DNA of 64,000 nucleotides from JAGVWJ01 sp964588555 (GCA_964588555.1 CAZPPT010000005.1:1-64000); one strand, 5' to 3'. Shown: positions 16,867-25,143, counted from the first letter of the stretch. Notes: generated by a model not told the origin, from the sequence alone. Numbers and translations: made by a program.

Positions 16867-17090
16867 TTTTTCTCCTCGTGTCTTTTCAATACAGCATTTT
16901 TGATTTTTGCAGACAGAATTTCAACATCCTTTTCAGTAGCAGTGCTCTTGGCAGTTAATGATTTTAACAATTCAAGCTGATTGAGCTGTTCGGCAAAGGC
17001 TTTTCGTGCTACTTCTGACCAATTTATTATGCCAAATTCATCCATCTTTTTTTTCATATCTGTCGGTACAGAGACAGTTACATTAACCAT
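16863..17090 (-). CDS. Ribbon-helix-helix antitoxin partner of the PIN toxin
   Basis: 75 residues from the ATG at 17090. The N-terminal strand and helices (NVTVSVPTDMKKKMDEF, then NWSEVARKAFAEQL) form an RHH/CopG-type DNA-binding domain typical of archaeal VapB antitoxins. The C-terminal helical tail is the likely toxin-neutralising region. Longer in-frame starts up to 17174 were rejected because a TATA box (TTATAAATATT, about 17118-17130) lies inside that extension, 30 bp upstream of 17090. It overlaps vapC by 4 nt. Autoregulation through the promoter is expected for this family. Confidence 0.83.
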   Translation of the reverse strand: MVNVTVSVPTDMKKKMDEFGIINWSEVARKAFAEQLNQLELLKSLTAKSTATEKDVEILSAKIKNAVLKRHEEKK

Positions 17091-17139
17091 AGTAATCACA
17101 ATATATTCTGTGTAAAAAATATTTATAATACTTTGCATG

Positions 17140-17370
17140 TAATGACTACCCATGCCAAAATGCTCGTCTGCCACCGTCGGTCACAGACCGACAGCATGTT
17201 CGCTTCGTGTGCTCTGCGGAGCACATCCCTCAAAGAGCACTGCTCTTTTCGATCGCTCAGGCAGGCTCGCGTGAGCATTTTGACTGCAGTGAATTCCACC
17301 TGTGCCCTTCCAGTGGAACCACCAGTCAAAGACCGGATGGAATTCGCTCAATTTAAAACCCATTGCCCAA
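17140..17370. ncRNA. Second hairpin-rich non-coding region with a closed multibranch fold
   Basis: About 230 bp between the antitoxin promoter and the radical SAM gene. A 10-bp closing stem CAAAATGCTC (17156-17165)/GAGCATTTTG (17273-17282) encloses three strong hairpins: GTCGGTC/GACCGAC (17176-17192), TGTGCTC/GAGCACA (17208-17225) and AAAGAG/CTCTTT (17232-17248). Next to it TTGACTG/CAGTCAA (17280-17329) encloses TTCCAC/GTGGAA (17294-17318). The short reading frames here look like by-products of the repeats. A multibranch RNA or a set of recombination or terminator hairpins is possible. The strand is unresolved. Confidence 0.5.
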
Positions 17371-17467
17371 GCGTATCCATTTTATATTTCTCTTTCTGGA
17401 AAGAGGATGAATTATGCATAAAATACCGACAATAACTCTCAATTGAATCAGAAACAAGAAGAAAATA

Positions 17468-18934
17468 TCACTTCCTGATCCAGTGCCCAACCGCTACCAT
17501 GCGATAGTCGCTGTTAAGAAGCGACTCAGCGATCGCATATCGCCTATTAATAACGTCTGGTTCGGAAACAAGAATCGAAAGGCGATCCTCAACCTGAAGC
17601 GAAATGCCTGAAGGGGTCATGGACGGGTCACCATCGTAAAATGCAAGAACCGCGTCTTTTTCGGGGTATATGGCCGTACTCAACCAACTCTGTTCAGCCC
17701 GACTAGCAAGCCCAGTCCCTGGAAAAATCTTTTCTGCTTCCATGAAAATTTCATCGACACGTAGATCGCGCAAAACACGCACCGTACGCGTAAATTCATC
17801 AACGTGACCAACATCGCAGATGAGTGAGGCAGTAACCCTAATCCCTTGTTCTTTTGCCTGCCGTATCACCTCAATTTGCACGGTATCTTTTTTTGCCGTA
17901 TTAAGCGTCTTAAGTGCGGTATTCGAGAGGGTCTCAACCCCAATGTAAATACTTCGGCAGCCCGCTGCGTAAAGAACCGCGTTGACCCCCTTATTTAGAC
18001 AATCAGCACGCGTCTGGATTCCAAAAATGACCTTGGGAAGCGCTCGCTTAAACAACTCACAAAACTTTCGCACCCAACCGCTTAAACTCTTAAAGCTTGG
18101 GTGCTCACCCAATGTAAACGTCGCATCCTCAAAGAATATGCTCTTTGCACCAGTTGAACGGACAAGCGACTCAAGGTATTCGATAAACGTTTTTGGATCA
18201 ACCCGCCGTGCTCTCCCAGTAATTGCGCAAAACTCGCAGCCAAACCCGCAGCCGCGCATGCTCTGTACGCGAACCATCGGGCCCATTCCAAGAAGGCTAA
18301 AGGGCTCTTCAAGTTCAACTCGAGACGGCAGTACAAATTCATGCGGTGCTATGCGAACTGGCCGATCTGAAGTAGAAACAACAGTGTCCGATTCGTCCTT
18401 AAAACAAATACCTGAAATCAAACAAAGCGAATCCATTGATTTATTTGTTATTGATTCGAGCACTGCGGGAAACGAATTGTCCGCCTCGCCGATAAATGAG
18501 ATGTCGATCGGATAGTATCGAATAAGGCCAGGGCCATTATGAATAAGGCAATCCCGCCTTGAATGCGAACGTAGCGCGGAATATGTCTCATGTGGCCCCC
18601 CCTTAAGCAAAATAATTGACGGGTCGATTTGACCGATAGTATACGCAAGTTCTATTGCTGCCGCATGGCCCGGAGAGGTGCTCGTAATCCCAACAACAGT
18701 TGGCTTATGGGCGGCAATTAAATTCTCAATACAAACTCCATTTCGGCCAAGATTAGCTACTTCTGCGTGCCACCCGCTTCTTTTGGCAGCCTCTGCAAGC
18801 ACGAATAACCCAAGATTTGTGCTGCTTCCGTAGATTGTCCCGCCATTCTTTCCCGGATCGATGAGAAGCACTGATTTTCTGAACTGATCAGAACGGCCAC
18901 TCATCTTTTGGGCAAGAATTTTGTGTTTAATCAT
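17468..18934 (-). CDS. B12-binding domain radical SAM protein
   Basis: 488 residues from the ATG at 18934, chosen because a TATA-like AATAAAAAATAA lies about 26 bp upstream; longer in-frame starts lie beyond it. The N-terminal B12-binding fold (VVGITSTSPGHAAAIELA near residues 80-100) is followed by a radical SAM core with CGFGCEFCAITGR (CxxxCxxC, 4Fe-4S), SIFFEDATFTLGE, FGIQTRADCLN and YIGVETLSNTALKTLN. This architecture occurs in methyltransferases and lipid- or tetrapyrrole-modifying enzymes; the DxH-type B12 ligand motif is not obvious, so cobalamin use is uncertain. It is divergent from the PLP enzyme at 19079. Confidence 0.85.
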   Translation of the reverse strand: MIKHKILAQKMSGRSDQFRKSVLLIDPGKNGGTIYGSSTNLGLFVLAEAAKRSGWHAEVANLGRNGVCIENLIAAHKPTVVGITSTSPGHAAAIELAYTIGQIDPSIILLKGGPHETYSALRSHSRRDCLIHNGPGLIRYYPIDISFIGEADNSFPAVLESITNKSMDSLCLISGICFKDESDTVVSTSDRPVRIAPHEFVLPSRVELEEPFSLLGMGPMVRVQSMRGCGFGCEFCAITGRARRVDPKTFIEYLESLVRSTGAKSIFFEDATFTLGEHPSFKSLSGWVRKFCELFKRALPKVIFGIQTRADCLNKGVNAVLYAAGCRSIYIGVETLSNTALKTLNTAKKDTVQIEVIRQAKEQGIRVTASLICDVGHVDEFTRTVRVLRDLRVDEIFMEAEKIFPGTGLASRAEQSWLSTAIYPEKDAVLAFYDGDPSMTPSGISLQVEDRLSILVSEPDVINRRYAIAESLLNSDYRMVAVGHWIRK

Positions 18935-18972
18935 GAACTTATATGAACATAAACAGTTATTTTTTATTACTG

Positions 18973-18986
18973 CTTGTCTAGGCAAG
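18973..18986. promoter_or_regulatory. Dyad CTTGTC-TA-GGCAAG in the radical SAM / PLP enzyme divergent region
   Basis: A near-perfect inverted repeat just upstream of the TATA-like box of the radical SAM gene. A perfect version, CTTGTC-CA-GACAAG, occurs at 20267-20280 beyond the PLP enzyme gene. The two may bind one regulator controlling this cluster. No regulator gene for it is identified. Confidence 0.45.
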
Positions 18987-19078
18987 TTCACACGAGCCGG
19001 CACCACTTTCCTACACAAGCACCAGCAATAAGTTCCGCGTAATCCACATTTATTGTTAAATTAAAACAATTGGTGTTA

Positions 19079-20260
19079 ATGATGTTACTTGGAAAACTGC
19101 CTAGACATATCGAGCATAGGATGAACCTGCGCTCAAGACCACTACACAAATTACGGGAGGAAACGCGACTTCCAAAATTTCTTAACCAAGCAAAAGGAGT
19201 GCGTGCGCCAGACCAAGAGCATATGCGAGTGCATGCATATTTTGATCGGTTATGTACCGATGAGCAGTTTAAGAAAGAGGAGGCGCAGAAGATTCCTGAA
19301 AAAGCGCAAGGGATGGTCCGGTCGCTTACAAACACGCGACATGTCCAATTCGGAATATCAGTATCCGCACTCTTTATGCAAATAATAGATATAATCAGGC
19401 CGCACACGCTCATCGCAACGGATCATGAGTACCGGGGTTTGATCGAATGCGCAAAAACGGGGATGCTTGACCAACAGCTACTGACTTTGCAGATGTACGG
19501 ATTAGGTGAAAGCGAACGGGCGTATCGAAAAAAAGTACCAGTAACAAATATTGAGATGCGTGCCGATTGGAATGCACTTATCAAACGCGCAACCGAAATC
19601 GACCAAAAAACAGTCGTGCTCGTCTCGCACGTATCGCGCGTGGACGGCGGGGTATTTCCCATCTACGAGATCGACAAACAAATTAAAAAAATAAACGAAT
19701 CACGCGCATGGGGTAGGCAAGTTTATTTTGTTGTTGACGGCTCGCAGGCAATCGGATCAATGGAAGTTGATCTTACGGGGTTTGATGGGATATATTTATT
19801 TAGCAGCTCGAAGGCACTCAGGGCTGAGCCGGGCATGGGGGTGGCAGTTGGAAATGAATCATGCGCACAACTTGAAATAATAGAGCCCATACTGTCGCTT
19901 CCGGAACTTGAATCATTAAGGCACATGGTGGAAACCACAGATGTCCCATTCGTATCCAAAGAACTTATGCGTATCAAAAAAGAGGCAACCGGACTCATAC
20001 ATACGGTGCCGTATCTATCGCTACCGTCACATACGCAAAGCTCGCCATACATGATTCATTTCTCAATTCCAGGCGTAGACCCAAAAGTAATAGAATTGGC
20101 AGCAGTACAGGAAGGGTTTGACATCTATGGCGAAAGTAATGAATATGCTTATACGACACCGCAGTACGCACGCATTTCGTTTACTGTTGATACGCCATGG
20201 GGGCACATAGCGGAGTTTGTGCGGTTTCTTGAAGGATTTATACATAGGCTTGCCAGGTAA
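19079..20260 (+). CDS. PLP-dependent aminotransferase class V / cysteine desulfurase-like enzyme
   Basis: About 393 residues from ATG 19079 (ATG 19082 is equally possible; a TATTGTTAAAT box lies about 27 bp upstream). Class V features: QFGISVSALFMQIID for the cofactor phosphate region, TVVLVSHVSRVDGGVFPI, VVDGSQAIGSM with the Asp that contacts the pyridine N and the Gln/His-like position, and YLFSSSKALRAEPGMGVA with the Schiff-base Lys. The family includes cysteine desulfurases, serine-pyruvate aminotransferases and kynureninases; no cysteine-desulfurase loop Cys is obvious, so the substrate is open. Its divergent pairing with a radical SAM enzyme suggests a shared biosynthetic role. Confidence 0.75.
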   Translation: MMLLGKLPRHIEHRMNLRSRPLHKLREETRLPKFLNQAKGVRAPDQEHMRVHAYFDRLCTDEQFKKEEAQKIPEKAQGMVRSLTNTRHVQFGISVSALFMQIIDIIRPHTLIATDHEYRGLIECAKTGMLDQQLLTLQMYGLGESERAYRKKVPVTNIEMRADWNALIKRATEIDQKTVVLVSHVSRVDGGVFPIYEIDKQIKKINESRAWGRQVYFVVDGSQAIGSMEVDLTGFDGIYLFSSSKALRAEPGMGVAVGNESCAQLEIIEPILSLPELESLRHMVETTDVPFVSKELMRIKKEATGLIHTVPYLSLPSHTQSSPYMIHFSIPGVDPKVIELAAVQEGFDIYGESNEYAYTTPQYARISFTVDTPWGHIAEFVRFLEGFIHRLAR

Positions 20261-20266
20261 AACATA

Positions 20267-20280
20267 CTTGTCCAGACAAG
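20267..20280. promoter_or_regulatory. Perfect dyad CTTGTC-CA-GACAAG upstream of the 20342 gene
   Basis: Six-base arms match perfectly. The site lies right next to a TATA box (AAATTTATATC, 20284-20294), placing it at the TFB-recognition side of the promoter for the 20342 gene. It is related to the dyad at 18973-18986. Confidence 0.5.
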
Positions 20281-20341
20281 CACTAAATTTATATCTAATG
20301 AAGTGGTATTTAGTGATAGAATATACCTAATTGGTGAGCGT

Positions 20342-20863
20342 ATGGATAATGAAATAATGCTGAAAATTACAATGGACATACTAAGAATCATCGAACCGTT
20401 AAAGAAGAAACGGCTCGTTAGCTGCACAAAAGAAGAGATCGATGCGGCAGTTTGCGCAATTATTGCAAGGGCAGACCCTTCAGGCAAAGGGATAGAACGA
20501 AGGGTAGTTATTGGCGTGATGGAAGCATTTGCCACAATGCAGTTTAGTTCCGTTAGGGAAGTTGCACGGCTGGTGCTTGAGGACGTGCCAAGGACGGCAT
20601 TTGAAAGGGCCAATCAAAGGGAATTGGCACTCGCGGCCATTTGCTATGCGGGATTTGGCATGGCAGGCGGTTGCCCCGTGCCGACCGATATACGGGCATT
20701 AATTCCTGAAGGAAATGGCCTGATAGCGCAAGCCAAGGAAAGAATGAAAATAAGCAATCCCATTGCCGGGGATGGAATACCGCTTACTGGCACGGATTGG
20801 AAAAAACCGATTACCTCCCGCGGGGAAGTGCGCCCTCAAAAAGTAGCGTTAAAATATAAATAA
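20342..20863 (+). CDS. Hypothetical helical protein
   Basis: 173 residues from ATG 20342, chosen because the Shine-Dalgarno-like GGTGAG lies 5 nt upstream and the in-frame GTG at 20303 is too close to the TATA box. The first two thirds are predicted helical (TMDILRIIEPLKKKRL, RVVIGVMEAFATMQF, VREVARLVLEDVPRTAF) and the last 50 residues are low in helix. No motif or family is recognised. It is followed 18 nt later by another small protein gene with its own GGTGA site, so the two form an operon. Confidence 0.6.
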   Translation: MDNEIMLKITMDILRIIEPLKKKRLVSCTKEEIDAAVCAIIARADPSGKGIERRVVIGVMEAFATMQFSSVREVARLVLEDVPRTAFERANQRELALAAICYAGFGMAGGCPVPTDIRALIPEGNGLIAQAKERMKISNPIAGDGIPLTGTDWKKPITSRGEVRPQKVALKYK

Positions 20864-20881
20864 AATAGTGAGGTGAAGGAT

Positions 20882-21463
20882 ATGATTGAAGAAAAAGAAA
20901 TACAAGAGATGGTAGAAAAACTTTTCACGTTTCCGACTTGTAGCGCAAAAATACTGGCGCTATCAATGACAGGGACGCATGCTTCAGAGAGACTTGATGC
21001 GCGAGATGCTGCCATCGAAATAGTAATGAATAAAATTATGGCGCTTGGAGACTCGGTCGTGCCGGCCTTACGGGATGCTTTGAGGAGGCCTACACCCGAT
21101 AACCACCATATGACCCCCGAGAGATGGTCAAAAGAAGGAGGGAGTTTTTATTTTGGACTTGAGTATTTAGACCATGACCCGGAACCATTCCACTCATACG
21201 TTGTGGGTGCGCTTGAGGCTATTGGAACGCCCATCGCGATCCAAGTGCTTAATGACGCCCTACAGCCAGGGTTTTCAGAAGACCAGCATATGAAAGAGGA
21301 GGTGAAACGTGCACTGAAAAGGATTGCAACTTCAAAACCGCCAGCTAAAAACTCTCTTGAAGGAAAAGATGGTTTTGTTGCCGTTACATTTAGCCAGCCA
21401 AAAAGGGCACCGCCAGCCCCACAAAAAAGAGCTAGCGGCAAGCCGCAAGCGAACAAGGCATAG
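20882..21463 (+). CDS. Small HEAT-repeat-like protein
   Basis: 193 residues from ATG 20882, preceded by GAGGTGAAGG, a strong Shine-Dalgarno sequence. The central region has HEAT-type helix pairs: GDSVVPALRDALRRPTP, then SYVVGALEAIGTPIAIQVLN and a following ALKRIA helix. The last 45 residues are a basic Pro/Ala/Lys tail (PKRAPPAPQKRASGKPQAN), probably disordered. HEAT proteins act as scaffolds or as lyases in several pathways; no catalytic signature is seen. It is second in the operon starting at 20342. Confidence 0.62.
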   Translation: MIEEKEIQEMVEKLFTFPTCSAKILALSMTGTHASERLDARDAAIEIVMNKIMALGDSVVPALRDALRRPTPDNHHMTPERWSKEGGSFYFGLEYLDHDPEPFHSYVVGALEAIGTPIAIQVLNDALQPGFSEDQHMKEEVKRALKRIATSKPPAKNSLEGKDGFVAVTFSQPKRAPPAPQKRASGKPQANKA

Positions 21464-21494
21464 AAATACTTAAAAACAAAAAGAGCGAAGGGGC

Positions 21495-22217
21495 ATGATG
21501 GGAAAATCAAAAAACGGACCTGCGCTCCTCATTGAGCTTGAGCAGGTGCACGACTGCTGTTCGGTTGAGGTGAGCGGGAAACTACACGACTCGCGCATCA
21601 AATGGCTTGCAACAGTTGGGCAGGACCGAAAATATGTGACGAACTTGTTTGAGATAAACTCGCCGCAACCTAAGGCATTTATCGAGCACCTTACAACGCA
21701 CAAGGACGTCGGCGAAGTAAAGGTGCTTTCACTCCAGGCAAACAAGGCAACAATAACTATGAAAACAAAAAAGAAAGCTAGCACTGCACCGCATTTACAG
21801 AAGAGCGGCACCACGTGGATCGAGCCTACGTGGAGCGAGGAAGGTACGGATCACGTTACCATGTTTGCACCTGATTTTAACAGTTTTAAGAAATTTCTTG
21901 AAAGCGTTGAAGGGAGCTATGACATCCGGGTAAAGGCAAAAAAGTATATTGATACGAAAACGCAGCCATCGTTTGATACATTTCGAGCATCAGGATTTTT
22001 GCAATTAAAGACTGCAAGTGAATTACTTACGGACAAACAGATGGAGGCATTTGATCTTGCCTGTAGATTTGGCTATTATGATACGCCAAAGCGCATTAGC
22101 CTTGAGGAACTTGCGCAAAAGCTCGATATAAGCGAGGCTGCGATGAGCGAACTATTGCGAAAAGCTGAACGGAAACTCTTGCCGATACTTTCTGAGATTG
22201 TGCGCGTATTACGGTGA
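21495..22217 (+). CDS. HTH_10 (bacterio-opsin activator type) transcriptional regulator
   Basis: 240 residues with a C-terminal HTH_10 domain: LTDKQMEAFDLACRFGYYDT, then ISLEELAQKLDISEAAMSEL and the closing LRKAERKLL, the conserved layout of this archaeal DNA-binding family. The N-terminal 170 residues form a sensor-like domain with two similar parts, as in other archaeal HTH_10 proteins; no cofactor motif is visible. A TTAAAAAC box about 24 bp upstream supports a leaderless start. It overlaps the next small gene at the TGATG junction, so the two are coupled. Confidence 0.85.
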   Translation: MMGKSKNGPALLIELEQVHDCCSVEVSGKLHDSRIKWLATVGQDRKYVTNLFEINSPQPKAFIEHLTTHKDVGEVKVLSLQANKATITMKTKKKASTAPHLQKSGTTWIEPTWSEEGTDHVTMFAPDFNSFKKFLESVEGSYDIRVKAKKYIDTKTQPSFDTFRASGFLQLKTASELLTDKQMEAFDLACRFGYYDTPKRISLEELAQKLDISEAAMSELLRKAERKLLPILSEIVRVLR

Positions 22218-22438
22218 TGGCAATAGGTGGAGAAAGAAATACGCGACAAATTGACGAAGCAATTGACTTATATAAAAAAGGAAAAATATCGCTTGGTAAG
22301 GCGGCAGTAATGGCAGGCGTAAGCCATGACGCGATGCTCGATATTTTGGATGCGAATAGTATACAACCGCGATTCGGACCAAAAACAGCAAAGGAAGCAC
22401 AAGCAGAATTTGAGAAAGTAAAAAAGATTCTGAAATGA
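22217..22438 (+). CDS. UPF0175-like small HTH protein (antitoxin-type)
   Basis: 73 residues from the ATG that overlaps the upstream TGA by one base. The sequence DEAIDLYKKGKISLGKAA and VMAGVSHDAMLDIL matches UPF0175-type small archaeal proteins with a single helix-turn-helix, many of which act as antitoxins beside PIN-domain toxins. No toxin gene is adjacent; instead it is translationally coupled to the HTH_10 regulator. It may act as an accessory DNA-binding subunit or be an orphan antitoxin. Confidence 0.7.
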   Translation: MAIGGERNTRQIDEAIDLYKKGKISLGKAAVMAGVSHDAMLDILDANSIQPRFGPKTAKEAQAEFEKVKKILK

Positions 22439-22531
22439 TTACTTCTTTTCATCGAAACAGTTTCACGCAACTTATTGTCCCATCAAGATAGGCAGCAAGC
22501 CTTAAAAATATCACCACAGCAATCAAAAACC

Positions 22532-22855
22532 ATGTATCACCTTGGAAAAGTTATCAAGATATACCGCTCGCGAGAAAAAGAACTTGGAATACAGGCAACA
22601 CTTGAGATGTGGGATGAGAATATCCTTACGCTTGAAGTTGACAAAAAAATAAGCAAGGAAATAAGGGAAAATTCGTACGTATTTGTTGATTATCGCCCAA
22701 TAAGCGGAACCGTAACACCTATGCAGCTCGTAAAACGAGTACTTAGTAAGGAGGAGGGGCCTGCTATTTGGGAGCGATACAAACAACGACTTGAGCAGAT
22801 TAAACGAGCGGCAAACAAGCAGCAGGTGCAGGGCATACAGGACGTATACCGTTAA
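22532..22855 (+). CDS. Small hypothetical protein (beta-rich N-terminus)
   Basis: 107 residues from ATG 22532, supported by a TATA box (CCTTAAAAATA, 22500-22510) 27 bp upstream. The upstream in-frame ATG at 22475 lies before this promoter. The N-terminal half looks like a small beta barrel (GKVIKIYRSREKELGI, NILTLEVDKKI, SYVFVDYRPISGTVTPMQLV) and the rest is a charged helix (WERYKQRLEQIKRAANKQ). This resembles short conserved archaeal proteins of unknown function; no catalytic residues are evident. Confidence 0.65.
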   Translation: MYHLGKVIKIYRSREKELGIQATLEMWDENILTLEVDKKISKEIRENSYVFVDYRPISGTVTPMQLVKRVLSKEEGPAIWERYKQRLEQIKRAANKQQVQGIQDVYR

Positions 22856-22891
22856 AAACAGTATTTTATATTAGTAGCATAGCGTGATCCG

Positions 22892-24259
22892 ATGCGACTA
22901 CAAGGCATACTATTTTTTCTTATAATGCTTTCAGCCATGGCATTTGCGCAGGCTGCGCCAAACACGACGCAGAACGACAGCGGCCCCGGCGGCAAGGACG
23001 TCATCATTGAAACGCAGAACCAGACGATACCTGTCCCAACTGGCTGCACGCTTGGGTTTAACGATACGATTAATGTGCGGGCACTTGACAACCAGCTGCG
23101 ACCCGTTGAAGGTGCACAGGTTACGGTCAATTACCAGCTTGATAAAACAACCGGTAAGGGACGTGTCACGTCGCCCCCAAGAATGACCGGAAAAGACGGC
23201 AATGCCAGCTTCCAAATACGAAACCTTGAAACGCAGGCAGCGCACCTTGACTGCAACGTGCAGATTAACCTAAGTATTGGCGGTAAAAATTATTCACGGA
23301 CAATAACTGCCCAGAACCACCCGCTCATTAACGACTTTAAGCTTGACCTCCACCAGATGCTCGTGCAAGTAATCGATGAGAACGGACAGCGAATAACAAA
23401 TGCGACCGTAACGGTCAATAACAATGATAAGGGCACTGAGGGCGGATATGCCGAATTCAGGGTACCGGCAGGCACCGTGCGAGTCTTTGCATCGTATGGC
23501 GGGGGAAAGACGGAACATATTACGAAAATAAATAACGATACCCTCGTGACAATACAGCTTCGGTTCTATTCACTTACCGTACGGGTTACCGATGAGAAGG
23601 AGAACCCGCTTGCCGCATCAGTTCTCCTTGATGAAATGCGCTATGACCTGAATGAAAGCGGCACGCTTCACATCCCGCGGCTTCCTGAAGGCCTCCATAC
23701 TGCACGTATCGAATATGGAGGCATGAGAATTACGCGGGACCTCGACTTAACGATGGATAATGAGTACGGCATCGTCTTTGACATGGCCCCGCCAGTAATT
23801 AAAAAAGTGACTGCGGTCCAAAACCCCGACCACGTCAAGGTAACGATAGTCGCAGAAGATGAGGGAAGGTTTGCAAGCGGCGACTCGGTGGATTATATAA
23901 CCGTCACGTATGAGACCGTTGAGGGAAAAAAGGAGCGGGCCGTAGTCTACCAAAACAAGCCGCACGAATACGTTGCCCAGATTCCATTAAGCGCGGTCAG
24001 TCAGGAAGCGGTATTTACAGCAGAGGTTCGCGATGGTGCGGGCAACGGCGCGACAATTACGGGCCGGCACCTCCTTGAGGGGGCGCCTGATGGCCCCGGC
24101 GATCCGGGCGGCGAGGAAGAGCCGGACAGCACAGATACCGTACAACCCCCTCCAGTAAACGACGGCCCACCACTTTTTCACATAATAGGAGGTATTTTAA
24201 TTCTTGTTATTGTATTTTATGCGGTCTATCGTCTGAAATTTAAAAAAGACGAAAGTTGA
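22892..24259 (+). CDS. Membrane-anchored surface protein with Ig-like/CarboxypepD_reg-like domains
   Basis: 455 residues. It has an N-terminal signal peptide (MRLQGILFFLIMLSAMAFA), an extracellular region of several beta-sandwich units with carboxypeptidase-regulatory-like strands (VQVIDENGQRITNATVTVNN; VRVTDEKENPLAASVLLD), a linker rich in Pro, Asp and Glu, and one C-terminal transmembrane helix (HIIGGILILVIVFYAVYRL) with a short basic tail. This is a typical archaeal cell-surface protein; binding partner unknown. The same signal-Ig-TM plan recurs at 58477 and 59697. Confidence 0.75.
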   Translation: MRLQGILFFLIMLSAMAFAQAAPNTTQNDSGPGGKDVIIETQNQTIPVPTGCTLGFNDTINVRALDNQLRPVEGAQVTVNYQLDKTTGKGRVTSPPRMTGKDGNASFQIRNLETQAAHLDCNVQINLSIGGKNYSRTITAQNHPLINDFKLDLHQMLVQVIDENGQRITNATVTVNNNDKGTEGGYAEFRVPAGTVRVFASYGGGKTEHITKINNDTLVTIQLRFYSLTVRVTDEKENPLAASVLLDEMRYDLNESGTLHIPRLPEGLHTARIEYGGMRITRDLDLTMDNEYGIVFDMAPPVIKKVTAVQNPDHVKVTIVAEDEGRFASGDSVDYITVTYETVEGKKERAVVYQNKPHEYVAQIPLSAVSQEAVFTAEVRDGAGNGATITGRHLLEGAPDGPGDPGGEEEPDSTDTVQPPPVNDGPPLFHIIGGILILVIVFYAVYRLKFKKDES

Positions 24260-24264
24260 ACGGT

Positions 24265-24289
24265 ATGATAGCTTTATAAATGCTATCAT
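24265..24289. promoter_or_regulatory. Perfect inverted repeat enclosing the TATA box of the triple-HTH gene
   Basis: ATGATAGC and GCTATCAT are perfect 8-bp arms around the loop TTTATAAAT, itself a strong TATA box. A dimeric regulator bound here would cover the TBP site completely. Because the next gene (24339) encodes a DNA-binding protein, autorepression is the simplest reading. As RNA it could also form a hairpin after the upstream gene, which ends at 24259. Confidence 0.6.
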
Positions 24290-24338
24290 TATAATATAAT
24301 TACCACACGTAATCATAAAATATCAAAGGTGGTCAACT

Positions 24339-25073
24339 ATGCCGCGAGGAAAGAAAATTATTATTGAAACAGAAGTCGAAGATCATGTGGTTGATGGTTA
24401 TAAATCACTCGATGTCGATGAGATACGGAAGGAACGGGAAGGTTTAGAGGAATCATTATCAAAATCCGTTGCAAGCGTCTATAAGGTGGCAGGCAACCTA
24501 TACAAGGAAAAGGCAGGGGAAGAGGAACTGGAGGCACGCCATGACCTCTACTCAGTACGGGGCGCATACGATTATTTGCGCGAGCAGGGGGTCGACCTGT
24601 CATTTAGGGCGTTTGGCGGGCGGATTGAGCGCGGCAGGATCTCATATGTAAAAGTTGGAAGAAAACGATTTATCCCAAAAACAGTGCTTCAGGACATCGT
24701 GAATACCCAAAAAGACTTCCATACAGTGCACAATGCATTTGACGAGTACAAAAAAACAAACAAGAAGATCAATTTCCGTGCATTCATCGGGCGTATCGAA
24801 AAGGGGTCCATTCCTTCGGTAAAGTTTGGAACGCGAAGGCTCGTGCCAAAGGATGCAATTGAGGCATTAAGCCACATCAGCTCAAATTACTACTCAGTAA
24901 GCGAGGCAGTAAAGGAGCTGCACAAGAACGGCATCCGGATCAAGAGAAACGCATTTGAACGCAGGCTTGACCGGGGGCGTATCCCACATGTGAAGGTTGC
25001 CGGAAGGCGGTTCATCCATGATGAAGTGCTTGATGAGCTCGTCAAGAAGGAAGCTGCCCTCAAGGCAGAATGA
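24339..25073 (+). CDS. Protein with three tandem excisionase/MerR-like HTH repeats
   Basis: 244 residues. After a charged N-terminal 65 residues, one unit of about 50 residues occurs three times (about 70-121, 127-176 and 184-233). Each has a YS/HT-V-x-x-A-x-x-x-L/Y helix, then RAFxGRIERGxI or NAFERRLDRGRI, then a strand V-K-V/F-G-x-RR/KR-F/L-I/V-P/H, ending in a short helix. The pattern fits winged-HTH excisionase-type (HTH_17) domains, which read DNA as monomers in series. The start is supported by the AAAGGTGGTC Shine-Dalgarno 5 nt upstream. It is probably a sequence-specific or architectural DNA-binding protein that may bind its own promoter dyad. Confidence 0.72.
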   Translation: MPRGKKIIIETEVEDHVVDGYKSLDVDEIRKEREGLEESLSKSVASVYKVAGNLYKEKAGEEELEARHDLYSVRGAYDYLREQGVDLSFRAFGGRIERGRISYVKVGRKRFIPKTVLQDIVNTQKDFHTVHNAFDEYKKTNKKINFRAFIGRIEKGSIPSVKFGTRRLVPKDAIEALSHISSNYYSVSEAVKELHKNGIRIKRNAFERRLDRGRIPHVKVAGRRFIHDEVLDELVKKEAALKAE

Positions 25074-25136
25074 TTTTTTTTCTTAAATTTTATTTTTCCT
25101 TGTTTGATTCGCTTTTTATTTTCTTTTAAGCACTAC
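25074..25136 (+). terminator. T-rich terminator region after the triple-HTH gene
   Basis: Several runs of 4-8 T in a 60-bp gap follow the stop codon at 25071-25073. Archaeal RNA polymerase terminates at such tracts without needing a hairpin. Confidence 0.5.
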
Positions 25137-25143
25137 TAGTGAT

